Positions 24,950 through 33,449 are shown, counted from the stretch's first letter. The stretch is DNA of 47,745 nt from Candidatus Bathyarchaeota archaeon (GCA_030608565.1 JAUWDY010000010.1:1-47745), one strand, 5' to 3'. Notes: a model not told the origin generated them from the sequence alone. Made by a program: numbers and translations.

Positions 24950-25107
24950 CAATTTGTGTAACAAGTTTAGTCATCTGGGTAAGTTCAGAAATGACTTCTC
25001 CATACTTGGATACCGCATAATGTATCCAGATAATTTATGAATTGAATTATGTTTTTTGAAGGCTCTCTGGCGAACTCACGAATCTTCAAACAGTGGTACC
25101 TTTGTCT

Positions 25108-26355
25108 TCAACGCCTACTCGAAATCTCTGCCAAATATTTAGGCGCATACTTGACTAAACGCTCAAGCCTATCATCCGTGATGAATGACGCTCTAATAAT
25201 ACTACGTGCTATGCTCAGACGAATCTTTTTTGTACGCCCGTACCGCCCCATGCTCACAACTCGTGCGTTCAATAACCCTATCACATCTAGTTCATTCACT
25301 AAACTACTCACCCGTCTTTGAGTTAACGGTGTAAGCCCTGACTGACCACAAAGCTCACAGTAAATTTCATAGATGTCACCAGTCACCGCACAGCTAATTT
25401 TTGCCTTGCCTAATAGATAGACGCTACATAAGACGAGTTTTGAGTGAAGTGGAAGGTTCTCTAGAGCTTCCGCAATCCGATCATGTTCAATCCTTTTTTC
25501 CGCCCGTCGTATGTGATCCTCTACAACAGCTTCAGAGCCTTCGCGCTCAGCCAACTCGCCAGCAACCCGAAGAAGATCCAAAGCTCGCCGTGCATCTCCA
25601 TGCTCCGCAGCGGCCAACGCGGCACACAAACTCAAAGCGCCATCAAACAGAACGCCATCATGAAATGCTGGTCGGGCACGGTCTAGAAGGATGTCCCGGA
25701 GCTCAGCTGCATCATATGGCCTAAATACGATTTCCTCCTCGCTTAGAGAACTCAAAACTCTGGGATCAAGAAACTCTTTGAATCTAAGATCGTTGGAGAT
25801 TCCCACAATTGCGGTTTTGCTATAATGAAGAGTTTCGTTTATTCTGGTCAATTCGTAGAGCAAAACATCCCCCCGCGTTTTTATGAGGGCATCGATTTCA
25901 TCAAGAACAATTATAAAAAGGATTTTACGTGAGTCTAAGCCAGTTTTAAATCGGTCAAAAACTTCTCCCACAGCTAGGCCGGTAAATGGAACCTTCACGT
26001 CCAAAGTAGCACATAAACTTGAGAAAATCCTGTACTCTGTACTCATTAGTCGACAGTTAATATAGCAGACCTTCACAGGTGCCCCAAGTTCACAAGCCTT
26101 ATGACCAAGTCTGCTCAACACATACTTTATAACTGCGGTTTTTCCTGTGCCTGTTTTTCCGTAAACCAAGACGTTAGAGCACCGGGAACCCTTCAAAACA
26201 GGGGCACATATTTCACCAAGGTAACGGATTTGCTCCCTACGATGTGGTAGCATGTCAGGGATATAGTCATGTCGCAATACCTCTCTATCCTGAAATATTC
26301 CGTTGCCTTTCAAAAAATGTTCAAATACCTTGTCTAACACGGTAGTTTTACTCAT
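25108..26355 (-). CDS. cdc6: Orc1/Cdc6 replication initiator
   Basis: About 415 residues. AAA+ domain with Walker A VYGKTGTGKTA, Walker B IIVLDEIDAL and sensor-1 AIVGISND; lid domain with HGDARRALDLLRVAGELAE (sensor-2 Arg); and C-terminal winged helix (about 320-410, with TQRRVSSLVNELDVIGLL). It binds ORB elements and recruits MCM. I chose the ATG at 26355 because GAGGG lies eight bases upstream; an ATG seven codons earlier is possible. The gene points away from the 0.7 kb intergenic region that carries three ORB-like repeats, one only 47 bases before its start, which suggests autoregulation. Confidence 0.95.
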   Translation of the reverse strand: MSKTTVLDKVFEHFLKGNGIFQDREVLRHDYIPDMLPHRREQIRYLGEICAPVLKGSRCSNVLVYGKTGTGKTAVIKYVLSRLGHKACELGAPVKVCYINCRLMSTEYRIFSSLCATLDVKVPFTGLAVGEVFDRFKTGLDSRKILFIIVLDEIDALIKTRGDVLLYELTRINETLHYSKTAIVGISNDLRFKEFLDPRVLSSLSEEEIVFRPYDAAELRDILLDRARPAFHDGVLFDGALSLCAALAAAEHGDARRALDLLRVAGELAEREGSEAVVEDHIRRAEKRIEHDRIAEALENLPLHSKLVLCSVYLLGKAKISCAVTGDIYEIYCELCGQSGLTPLTQRRVSSLVNELDVIGLLNARVVSMGRYGRTKKIRLSIARSIIRASFITDDRLERLVKYAPKYLAEISSRR

Positions 26356-26401
26356 AACATTGCCCTCAGATGTCAATTCATTGTTGAATGTTCACACTCA
26401 G

Positions 26402-26421
26402 ACCCCTACATTTCCTATGGA
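26402..26421 (-). repeat. ORB-like element 1
   Basis: Minus strand reads TCCATAGGAAATGTAGGGGT. It is the most divergent of the three copies but keeps TCCA, GGAA and TAGGGGT. It lies 47 bases upstream of the Orc1/Cdc6 start, so Orc1 binding here could also repress its own gene. Confidence 0.7.
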
Positions 26422-26487
26422 ATAGCCTAGAGATCTTTAGGTAATATTCTTCCTTCTTTAGAAGGAATAGCCTCTCACTGGTTAGCC

Positions 26488-26560
26488 ACTATTTTTTTAT
26501 TTAATAATTATGATAAAACACTTTGAAGTGTTTTTACAGATTTTTTTTGCTAAATAAAAT
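26488..26560. other. AT-rich stretch, candidate DNA unwinding element
   Basis: About 73 bases composed almost entirely of A and T, with T runs of seven and eight and the palindromic ACACTTTGAAGTGT inside. It lies between ORB-like elements 1 and 2. Such tracts next to ORB sites are where archaeal origins melt. The AT-rich stretch at 26745-26820 is an alternative. Confidence 0.5.
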
Positions 26561-26587
26561 CTACTCCCATTTTAACAGACTTGGCGG

Positions 26588-26607
26588 TCCAGTGGAAACT
26601 TAGGGGT
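26588..26607 (+). repeat. ORB-like element 2
   Basis: Plus strand reads TCCAGTGGAAACTTAGGGGT, matching the archaeal origin recognition box core (TCCAGTGGAAAC followed by a G string) very closely. Its G run faces that of element 3 across the inner AT-rich sequence. Confidence 0.85.
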
Positions 26608-26836
26608 TGGAGTCAAAGAAATAACCATGATTGTTAGCAATTGTAAGTGTGACATGCACTACATTTTCACTAGGCTGAAGTACGCCTTTACTAACACGTT
26701 AGATTGTATGAACTGTTTACTCGTTGAACACTTAACTTTTTGTGAACTATTGTGAAATTGATTTATTTAATGATTTACCAACGGTCCTATTTTATGAAAA
26801 TTTACCTTTTTCTGTCCTATAACGTGTAAAGAGCCG

Positions 26837-26856
26837 ACCCCTAGTCTTCCACTGGA
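26837..26856 (-). repeat. ORB-like element 3
   Basis: Minus strand reads TCCAGTGGAAGACTAGGGGT, differing from element 2 at three positions. It is inverted relative to element 2, the usual arrangement of ORBs flanking an unwinding site. Confidence 0.85.
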
Positions 26857-27053
26857 GAATTAAGCTTACTACGCCTTTTACGTCTATTTTGCAAACACTG
26901 CCTCTTGTGAAGTCTGTGAATCAAAAAAGATGCAAATTACGTTTATTTTTCAATTTTAAGACATAACTGTCCTTTTTACCCTTCTAATGTTCACCATAAC
27001 TTCTATAACCTGTGACATGTTAAGTTGTAAAGAGTTTTGTTTGGTGCTTAGGA

Positions 27054-27479
27054 ATGCCTGCTAGGAAAATGCGAGTGGAGGTCTTCGACGAAAATGGAAA
27101 CCGTTATACAATAACCTTTACGGGTCATGTTACTAGAGACAAGGCTCTTCGTCTATTAGATGTTGTCGAACTACTCGGTGGCATGCCTGGGCTTAACCCT
27201 GGAGTGGGTGACTTTCCTTCGGAGCTGTCAAAGTTTGATAAGGTTCGCTTGATTCTTGAGAAGAGTTTTCCAGTTGCGTGGTTTTCTTCTAAGGACGTTC
27301 AATCTGCATATGAACAGGAGTTTAAAAAACCAATCAGTTTGAGCACGGTTTCTACATATCTATCTCGGATGGCCCAGCGTGGCATTCTTGCAAATAGAAG
27401 TATGTCGAACCGCAAGCGTTATAGACGGATGACTAGAATGTCACAAAATACATTAAGTTACATGAAAGGTGATAAATAA
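27054..27479 (+). CDS. Winged-helix DNA-binding protein next to the origin, unknown role
   Basis: 141 residues. Residues about 1-45 form a small beta/alpha unit (MRVEVFDENGNRYTITFTGHVTRDKALRLLDVVELLGGM); residues about 60-130 form a winged helix (FSSKDVQSAYEQEFKKPISLSTVSTYLSRMAQRGIL) with a basic tail (NRKRYRRMTRMS). It is the first gene to the right of the probable origin and is followed by nurA and herA. It may regulate these genes or bind the origin, as WhiP does in Sulfolobus, but no sequence link to WhiP is claimed. No ribosome site is obvious before the ATG. Confidence 0.8.
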   Translation: MPARKMRVEVFDENGNRYTITFTGHVTRDKALRLLDVVELLGGMPGLNPGVGDFPSELSKFDKVRLILEKSFPVAWFSSKDVQSAYEQEFKKPISLSTVSTYLSRMAQRGILANRSMSNRKRYRRMTRMSQNTLSYMKGDK

Positions 27480-27558
27480 CAGTCATTTTTAAAGGATACT
27501 AGATGTTTCAGTTCCAGATTGTATGCAGGCTTTACATACTTCTTGGAGAGGAAGCTGA

Positions 27559-28587
27559 ATGACCAAAATCAGCGAAGATTTAGCAGAAATGAAGAAAAAA
27601 CTTGGTGAATACATTAACAAGGGACGCGCAATAGGTTTTCATGAAGCTAGGAAGGAACCTGTGATAGCAATTACCCCTGATAAGTCTAAAATAAAGCCTT
27701 TAAGAAAAATAGAAAATTGCGACGTACATTTCATCGCTGTAGACTGCTCAACCAGAACCTTGAAGAGAGCAAATAACTGGGGCATTTACCTCATGCGGGC
27801 AGCATATGCTTCTGTGGAGGGACGCAACGTGAATTGGGGTTATGAGGAAAGTATCGCCAGTGTAGTCGGAGATCGCCGAACACGTTCTAATTTCTTAAAA
27901 GATCGAAGACTGCAATTAGAAAGCGAAATGGCTTTGAAAATTCTTTACGAAGAGTCTAGTGATGATGTGGGCGTGGGTAGGAATGCTCTTCGTAGACTAA
28001 GTGAAGGAGATTATATTCTTCTGGATGGAGCTAGCTTCTTTGGCGGAAAAAGGGGGTTCTATACCTCACTATACGAAGAGGCTCTTCGTAAAAGGGTCAA
28101 TCTTCTTACTATAAGTAAACAGTCTCCGATGCTTCAAGATGAAAAGGGGCGAGATCTTATGGCAGCAACATGTATGCTTGCGCCTTATCCAATCTGGATT
28201 TACTACCCAGTTAGAGAAGCAAATAAAGATAAACATCTATACGGGGATGTGTCTATTGTGAAATTGTGTGAAGATGGCTCACACGCTTTCCGTTGTGACA
28301 TAATGGAATACTTAACTAATCGCGAAGTATCTGAGTTACTTTCCCCACTAACGACAATCTCAGAAGATCCAAGATGCCTAGGGTATCCGATCACCCTTTG
28401 GCTTGCTCATGATTTTTCTGCTTCATCTGACTCGAAACTCCTTCACTATCATGATCAAATTGAGGAGATGCTAGCTAACGCTGGGTTGTTAAATATACTT
28501 CGCGTTGAAGAACTCTCATGCAGTTTTCCAGATGAACTTCATGGTGTAAAACATCCATTTCACTGGGAGCGGATTGAACATGTCTGA
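27559..28587 (+). CDS. nurA: NurA 5'-3' nuclease
   Basis: 342 residues. The NurA fold is shown by HFIAVDCSTR (first metal Asp, about 57), LLDGASFFGGK (second Asp, about 155), the SKQSP motif, and the C-terminal PITLWLAHDFS with its conserved Asp/His region. NurA works with the HerA translocase to resect DNA ends for homologous recombination. The start has GGAGAGGAAG upstream. Its end overlaps the beginning of herA by eight bases, so the two are translated together. Confidence 0.9.
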   Translation: MTKISEDLAEMKKKLGEYINKGRAIGFHEARKEPVIAITPDKSKIKPLRKIENCDVHFIAVDCSTRTLKRANNWGIYLMRAAYASVEGRNVNWGYEESIASVVGDRRTRSNFLKDRRLQLESEMALKILYEESSDDVGVGRNALRRLSEGDYILLDGASFFGGKRGFYTSLYEEALRKRVNLLTISKQSPMLQDEKGRDLMAATCMLAPYPIWIYYPVREANKDKHLYGDVSIVKLCEDGSHAFRCDIMEYLTNREVSELLSPLTTISEDPRCLGYPITLWLAHDFSASSDSKLLHYHDQIEEMLANAGLLNILRVEELSCSFPDELHGVKHPFHWERIEHV

Positions 28588-30118
28588 GCCTGCAGGGTTT
28601 GTCCGTGAAGTAAAGGGAGATAAAGTTTCCTTCTTCCTCAACAAAGGAACTGACCTCTCATTTGGTCAGATAGTGAGAGTAGACTCGGGCAACAGAAGCT
28701 TCTACGCGCGTGTTGTGGATGCTGGAAGCTCCTCTACACTAAAAACGGACGAGCAACTTCGTGAAGCAGAAGGGAAGGAATCCTTTGGGCCATACTCCAG
28801 CTATAGGCATGTTGATGCGATTCTTTTCCTCGAAAAAGAGGTCGGGAAGATTCGTTCTCCAACTTTTAACCCGGATTATATGGACAAGGTGTACACGGCT
28901 ACTGATGAGGACTGTTCGGTTTTGAGGCTTGCAGGGGAGTTGGAGATAGGGCGCTTGCGTTCAGGGAAGCATGTACTTGGTCCTGTCGGCATAAGTGTTG
29001 AGGCTATACCTCTGATGATGGGAATGTTTGGAATGACAGGATGTGGGAAAACAAATTGTGAATTAATGCTTAACGCTCGGATTATAGATTCGAGTCCAAG
29101 GACTGTTGGTTTAATTTTTGACTTTGCAGGCCAGCTTCTTGAGGGAAAAGGGATAGCGCCTCAACGGGGCCTGAGGGATCATCCACTCTTTCACACAAAA
29201 ATTCGTTATTACTCGGCTAGAGAGCAGAAGATGCTTGTTGGTCTATATACAATTCGTCCTCAAAAACTTTCAACACTCTTTCCTGACATTACACATCATC
29301 AAGTTAGGCTTGCTCAAAAACTTTACAAGAGTTTGGGGAACACTTGGATAGAACAGTTGCAAGAAGCCTATAGTATAAATGGGCATAAGGGAGTGGCTGA
29401 GCTCACCGACTACAAGGGCAAAGCCGTGATAGATGCTCTTATGCTAAAGCTTTCAAGTTTGTCTCCACATCTTTTTCCGCCGTCTGACTACAGTTTCGTT
29501 GATGATGTAGTACAGAACGTGGGCCAAGGCGTCACTTGTCTCGTCGATATTTCAGGTCTCAGTTCTGAGGAGCAATATGATGTTACCTGTCTGACAGCTT
29601 CTAGTGTGGCCCTCCATTACAAGAGGTTGTGGGAGAGTGATTTTAATGCGTGGAAAAAGCTTCCAACCCTTTTGATAACTCTTGAAGAGGCCCATGAGTT
29701 CCTTGATCCAAACATGCCTAAAACAATATTCTCGGATATTGCGCTGACGTATCGAAAGTATCGGGTGGGACTGAATGCGGTGACACCGCGGCCTTCAAGA
29801 ATAAATCCTAATGTCTTCGCTGAGCTTTGGACCAAGGTTGTCATGAAGACGGAGTTGCGTCGTGACAGGGTCTACCTTACGGGCAACACGCCTTATCTTG
29901 AGTACAGTGACACTGAGGTAAAGATGCTTGATGTTGGGGAAGCTTTGCTTATCTCGGAGCCGAAAATCCGATTCGCAGTTCCGATAAAGGTTATTCATTA
30001 TCCTGAGTACATTGACGAGAGGGGAGAAGTTGATTATAAGCTCTCTGCGTCAAAGCCACTTTCTGAAATGGATGAAAGGCTCAAAAAGCTTCGTGAAGCT
30101 GGAAAAACGAATTTGTGA
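28580..30118 (+). CDS. herA: HerA DNA translocase/helicase
   Basis: About 512 residues from the ATG at 28580 (a TTG lies two codons upstream). N-terminal HAS-barrel (GFVREVKGDKVSFFLNKGT), Walker A FGMTGCGKTN (about 151-160), Walker B ITLEEAHEFL, and the FtsK/HerA arginine-region YRKYRVGLNAVTPRPSRINPNV, with the family's usual sensor elements. It forms a hexamer that pumps DNA for NurA. Usually paired with Mre11-Rad50, which is absent here; instead the pair sits next to the origin and Orc1/Cdc6. Confidence 0.93.
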   Translation: MSEPAGFVREVKGDKVSFFLNKGTDLSFGQIVRVDSGNRSFYARVVDAGSSSTLKTDEQLREAEGKESFGPYSSYRHVDAILFLEKEVGKIRSPTFNPDYMDKVYTATDEDCSVLRLAGELEIGRLRSGKHVLGPVGISVEAIPLMMGMFGMTGCGKTNCELMLNARIIDSSPRTVGLIFDFAGQLLEGKGIAPQRGLRDHPLFHTKIRYYSAREQKMLVGLYTIRPQKLSTLFPDITHHQVRLAQKLYKSLGNTWIEQLQEAYSINGHKGVAELTDYKGKAVIDALMLKLSSLSPHLFPPSDYSFVDDVVQNVGQGVTCLVDISGLSSEEQYDVTCLTASSVALHYKRLWESDFNAWKKLPTLLITLEEAHEFLDPNMPKTIFSDIALTYRKYRVGLNAVTPRPSRINPNVFAELWTKVVMKTELRRDRVYLTGNTPYLEYSDTEVKMLDVGEALLISEPKIRFAVPIKVIHYPEYIDERGEVDYKLSASKPLSEMDERLKKLREAGKTNL

Positions 30119-30125
30119 CATCACG

Positions 30126-30833
30126 TTAGGTTTTAGATTCCTTTTTTAGGATTTTTTGCATCTCTTTTTTGATGCTGTAAGCATATGGAATTTTTTGTAC
30201 GTTGCGTTCTAGGTACCCTTCTTCATACAGTTTTTTCATTAGGCGAGCGGTGTGCTCTCTTGTGAGTTTTACTCTTTCTCTAATTTCTGGGGCGGTTTTT
30301 CTCTCCTCTACCGCAAGAATCTCGAGCACGCTTAGCTCGGTTTGCGTCAACGGGGCCAACGCGCGTTCTCTCTTGATCGGAATCGCTGCCTCTATTTTCG
30401 CCTCAGGCGTTACTGTGGGTTTGCGTCTAGCTTTTTCAAACTCTTCAATTCTTTGCATAAGGCTCTCTTGTTTCGTGGATATTTCGTTCACTCTTTTGCC
30501 CATATTTTCAATTTCCGCTGAAACTTTCCGTTCAACTTCTGAAATAGGTTTCATTTTGGCGGTGAACGTTGCTAGCTGTCCCGCGTACTCCTTCATTCTC
30601 TTTGCCGTTTTTTCGCTCTGAGAAATGCTTACTTCGGTTTTGTGAGCAACAACGTTGAGCCTGTTTTCCTGTGTCCGCAACTGTTTATTGAAGCTTACAA
30701 TAACGTCATCTATAACACTCTTCGCTTCGTCATACTCTTCATATGCTTTCCTTATTCGCCTATAATACAAGACAGCGGCGCCCCCGGTCATGAGCAATAG
30801 GAGAATTGTGGCTACTAAGAGCAGGTCGTACAT
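30126..30833 (-). CDS. Membrane-anchored coiled-coil protein with C-terminal winged helix
   Basis: 235 residues. An N-terminal membrane helix (LLLVATILLLLMTGGAAVLYY, about residues 4-24), a long coiled coil (about 30-135, many Glu/Lys/Arg heptads), and a C-terminal winged helix of MarR type (LTQTELSVLEILAVEERKTAPEI, then HTARLMKKLYEEGYLERN). This layout suggests a membrane-tethered transcription regulator, a form that occurs in archaea but is little studied. It converges with herA. Palindromic GTGAtaTCAC-like sites lie upstream and may be its operators. Confidence 0.8.
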   Translation of the reverse strand: MYDLLLVATILLLLMTGGAAVLYYRRIRKAYEEYDEAKSVIDDVIVSFNKQLRTQENRLNVVAHKTEVSISQSEKTAKRMKEYAGQLATFTAKMKPISEVERKVSAEIENMGKRVNEISTKQESLMQRIEEFEKARRKPTVTPEAKIEAAIPIKRERALAPLTQTELSVLEILAVEERKTAPEIRERVKLTREHTARLMKKLYEEGYLERNVQKIPYAYSIKKEMQKILKKESKT

Positions 30834-31286
30834 GCTAAAGGTTCTCCAAACCGTTTAAGCATGTGAAGATGAAAGAGCCTATGACTTGTAATGTGAACCA
30901 GAAAAAGCGTGATTTAAACGTGATATCTGTGATTTGCATAAATATCACACATCACATTACGCTATGAACAAACTTAAGGATTATGGTGAAGGGAAGCGAA
31001 CAACGTTCATCTCTGTGACACGTGACATCACAAATGCCACGCTATTTTCAACTGATATAGATAGACAGTTGAATATGCTCTGTGGATTGATTCAAGACGT
31101 TTTTACTTACCGAATATTGTTAAATACGTTCCTTTTTTGGTGGATTCAATGTTGGCTAATGATAAGGATTAATGGTGTGGTCTGTAATTAACCAGAGGGC
31201 CTTGAAAGAGGAATTTTATGGATTGTAACTTTGGAAGATTGATGTATCGCTTGGGTGCCTTAGCATCATCGGTGTGATGTGTGATA
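30834..31286. other. Gene-poor region with TGTGAT/ATCACA palindromes
   Basis: About 450 bases without a convincing gene; an 85-codon plus-strand frame inside it has poor composition. Four related motifs stand out: GTGATATCTGTGAT (about 30920), ATATCACACATCACA (30942-30956), TGTGACACGTGACATCACA (about 31015-31034) and TGTGATGTGTGATATCACA (about 31273-31291). Repeated palindromes of this kind are typical operators; the winged-helix protein next door is the obvious candidate to bind them. Confidence 0.5.
30942..30956 (+). repeat. 15-base inverted repeat, left copy
   Basis: ATATCACACATCACA, exact reverse complement of 31273-31287. Together the two copies bound a 316-base segment. It lies 109 bases upstream of the membrane-anchored winged-helix gene. 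Confidence 0.8.
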
Positions 31287-31287
31287 T
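31273..31287 (-). repeat. 15-base inverted repeat, right copy
   Basis: Plus strand reads TGTGATGTGTGATAT, the exact reverse complement of the copy at 30942-30956; it continues as a local palindrome GTGATATCAC. It touches the stop codon of the following minus-strand gene. Confidence 0.8.
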
Positions 31288-31775
31288 CACATCTTTCCCG
31301 ACACGTTCTTCGGCTTAGATAATTGTTCTAGGCTAGTTTCTAGGTCCTTACGAAGCATACTTATCACTGTTAGATATTCTTTCATTGCCTTCCGTCCTCC
31401 TAAGGCTTCTCTGTAGGTGCTCATGTAGGTTTGCAGTTTGTTTGCGATTTCGATGTATGGATCTAGAAGTGTGCTTTCAAGGACTCCTAGGTAGCCGAGA
31501 AGAAGAATCGTGTAGACTGATTGAATGACATTCTTTTTGGCCTGCCTTAAGGTTCTGTTGAAAGCGCCGCGACTTACTGCTGATATTCGTAATTTGGCTT
31601 TTTCTTCGTATTTTAATGGTTTTTCAGCTATATTTTCTGTTAAAGCGTCGATTAAGAGGGTTTCAAGCTGTGTTTTGGTTAAATTACTGTTTTCTGCGAG
31701 TGTTTTCGCAATTGGGTCGTTTATGGAGCGTTTTAGCCATTTTTGGGTCTTTTCTTTTAGTCGCAATTGTTTCAC
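31287..31775 (-). CDS. Hypothetical helical protein with HTH-like segment
   Basis: About 162 residues from a GTG at 31775. The larger open frame runs on to 31958 but overlaps the aminotransferase start and reads as noise there, so I trimmed it. Helical throughout: LRLKEKTQKWLKRSINDPIAKTLAEN, then SRGAFNRTLRQAKKNVIQSVYTILLLGYLG, which resembles a recognition-helix unit, then a C-terminal coiled part. No family recognised. It is divergent from the aminotransferase. No strong ribosome site, so the start is uncertain. Confidence 0.65.
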   Translation of the reverse strand: MKQLRLKEKTQKWLKRSINDPIAKTLAENSNLTKTQLETLLIDALTENIAEKPLKYEEKAKLRISAVSRGAFNRTLRQAKKNVIQSVYTILLLGYLGVLESTLLDPYIEIANKLQTYMSTYREALGGRKAMKEYLTVISMLRKDLETSLEQLSKPKNVSGKM

Positions 31776-31941
31776 CGACAAGTTCTGTTTAAAGGATACA
31801 GTTTTGTATACGGAGTAGAAAAGACTTGTGGTCTTTGTCCGTACTATGCCTGAGTGGTTGATTGAACGTACTCTCCATCGAAACGTTGACAAACGTAAAC
31901 ATTTTATGCACAGAGGAGAATCATTGTGGTGAGGGTGCATA

Positions 31942-33114
31942 TTGGTAAAGCACTTCAAAACTGCATCGCGACTGAGGGGAATTAGTCCCTCTGATATTCG
32001 CCGCCTTTTTTCATTGGCACAGGGTATTCCTGGGGTTATTAGCTTAGGAATAGGTGAGCCAGATTTTGTGCCTCCTCCACATGTTCGAGACGCAGCTAAA
32101 CAGGCTTTTGATGAAGGTAAAACACACTATATGCATACCGCGGGTATTCCAGAACTCCGCGTAGCTCTGATGAAAAAAACAAAGCGTGACTACGGTTTGT
32201 CATATGATCCAGAGTCTGAGGTGTTAGTCACGATTGGAGGAACAGAAGCGATTTTCTTGGCTTTACTGACAGTGATAAATCCTGGCGATGAGGTGTTGGT
32301 TCCTGATCCGGGGTTTGTCTGTTATAGACCCAGTATTTTGATGTCGGAAGGGGTTCCAGTTTCTATGCCTCTGCTTGAGGAAAATAGTTTTACGCTTAAC
32401 GCCGAAACTGTGATGTCTTTGATCACAAAGAAATCACGTGTGATAATCATAAATTCTCCTAACAATCCAACAGGGTCTGTTCTCTCTCACGATGACTTGG
32501 CTGGGTTAGCAAAGCTTGCTGTGGAACATGATTTGATTGTGATTTCTGATGAGGTTTATGAAAAAATGACGTATGATGATGCCAAGCATTATTGTTTGCC
32601 TACTTTTCCTGGTATGCGTGAGCGGACGATAGTTGTGAACTCTTTTTCAAAGACGTATGCAATGACAGGTCTTCGCGTTGGCTACGCGTTGGGTCCTAAA
32701 GAGTTGATTGCTCCCATGATGCTGGCTCATCAATTTACCACAGCCTGCGTAAGTGGCCCAGCACAATACGCTGCGATTTCAGCCTTAGAAGGACCGCAAA
32801 ACTGCGTTAGAGATATGGTTCAGGAGTTTAAAAGGCGACGTCGGTTTCTTCATGCTAGGCTTAATGAAATTGAAGGTTTTAGATGTGGTCTTCCTAAAGG
32901 AGCGTTTTACATATTTTCAAATATCCAAGAGTTTGAGATGCCATCTAAAAAATTCGCTGCCCACCTTCTTAACAGAGCAAAAGTGGTGACTGTACCCGGG
33001 TCTTCATTTGGCGAATGTGGCGAGGGTTATCTGCGATTTTCGTATGCTACTGCTCATGAGAAAATCGAGGAAGCATTGGACCGAATAGAAAAAGCTGTGA
33101 AAGGTTTTAGATAA
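31942..33114 (+). CDS. PLP-dependent aminotransferase, class I (aspartate aminotransferase-like)
   Basis: 390 residues from a TTG with GTGAGGG upstream. Fold-type I: SLGIGEPDFVPPPHV (about 34-48), NSPNNPTGS, ISDEVYEKMTYDD, and the PLP lysine K237 in SFSKTYAMTGLRVGY; RFSYATAHEKIEEALDRI at the end holds the substrate-carboxylate arginine. Archaeal enzymes of this group use aspartate, aromatic or alanine donors, so the exact substrate is open. It overlaps the end of the next, convergent gene by eight bases. Confidence 0.92.
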   Translation: MVKHFKTASRLRGISPSDIRRLFSLAQGIPGVISLGIGEPDFVPPPHVRDAAKQAFDEGKTHYMHTAGIPELRVALMKKTKRDYGLSYDPESEVLVTIGGTEAIFLALLTVINPGDEVLVPDPGFVCYRPSILMSEGVPVSMPLLEENSFTLNAETVMSLITKKSRVIIINSPNNPTGSVLSHDDLAGLAKLAVEHDLIVISDEVYEKMTYDDAKHYCLPTFPGMRERTIVVNSFSKTYAMTGLRVGYALGPKELIAPMMLAHQFTTACVSGPAQYAAISALEGPQNCVRDMVQEFKRRRRFLHARLNEIEGFRCGLPKGAFYIFSNIQEFEMPSKKFAAHLLNRAKVVTVPGSSFGECGEGYLRFSYATAHEKIEEALDRIEKAVKGFR

Positions 33115-33439
33115 GGACTTCTGCCTTTTCTAGAAGTTCTTTTAATTCTTTTTCAATTTCCTTGTTCTTTCTATGTGTTTCGAGCAGTTGATGCGTTGCG
33201 TAGCCTTCTTTCCGCGACTCTTCTGTTAGAGGTTTCATTTTGAGTTCTTGAGCCTGAATATTCGGGTGGGTTTTCATGGTGATGTATGCTCGTGAGATGT
33301 TTGCTATAGTGGCTTCTTGAAAGATTATGATTGATCCGTTTTTGAGTTTCATGCAGACTCGCATGTGTTTATGGCCCTCAGGCGTTCCTATTAAAACTTG
33401 ATTTAAGTCTTGGTTTCGGATTACGTGGATTTTATTCAC
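33107..33439 (-). CDS. Conserved hypothetical archaeal protein
   Basis: 110 residues from a GTG. The N-terminal part alternates as beta strands (NQVLIGTPEGHKHMRVCMKLKNGSIIIFQEATIANISRAYITMKTHP), and the C-terminus is a charged helix (RKNKEIEKELKELLEKAEVL). The regular strand pattern and coding context support a real gene. It lies 10 bases after the C-N hydrolase gene on the same strand, so is probably cotranscribed with nadE and the hydrolase. Function unknown. Confidence 0.75.
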   Translation of the reverse strand: MNKIHVIRNQDLNQVLIGTPEGHKHMRVCMKLKNGSIIIFQEATIANISRAYITMKTHPNIQAQELKMKPLTEESRKEGYATHQLLETHRKNKEIEKELKELLEKAEVLI

Positions 33440-33449
33440 AACGTATGCC

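Larger units (their letters stand above)
26356..27053. other. Probable chromosomal replication origin (oriC)
   Basis: The longest gene-free stretch in the window, about 700 bases, AT-rich, directly beside Orc1/Cdc6. It holds three 20-base ORB-like elements with the shared form TCCAnnGGAAnnnTAGGGGT. Two of them (26588-26607 plus, 26837-26856 minus) point their G runs at each other across about 230 bases containing AT-rich sequence around 26745-26820. Another very AT-rich stretch lies at 26488-26560. Coding direction changes from mainly minus on the left to mainly plus on the right, as expected for replication running outward. I saw no gene here. Confidence 0.85.

Noticed and set aside
30934-31191. 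85-codon plus-strand open frame (MHKYHTSHYAMNK...)
   Set aside because: Odd composition rich in Trp, Ile and Phe at the end, no ribosome site, overlaps the palindromic operator-like repeats, and no family resemblance.
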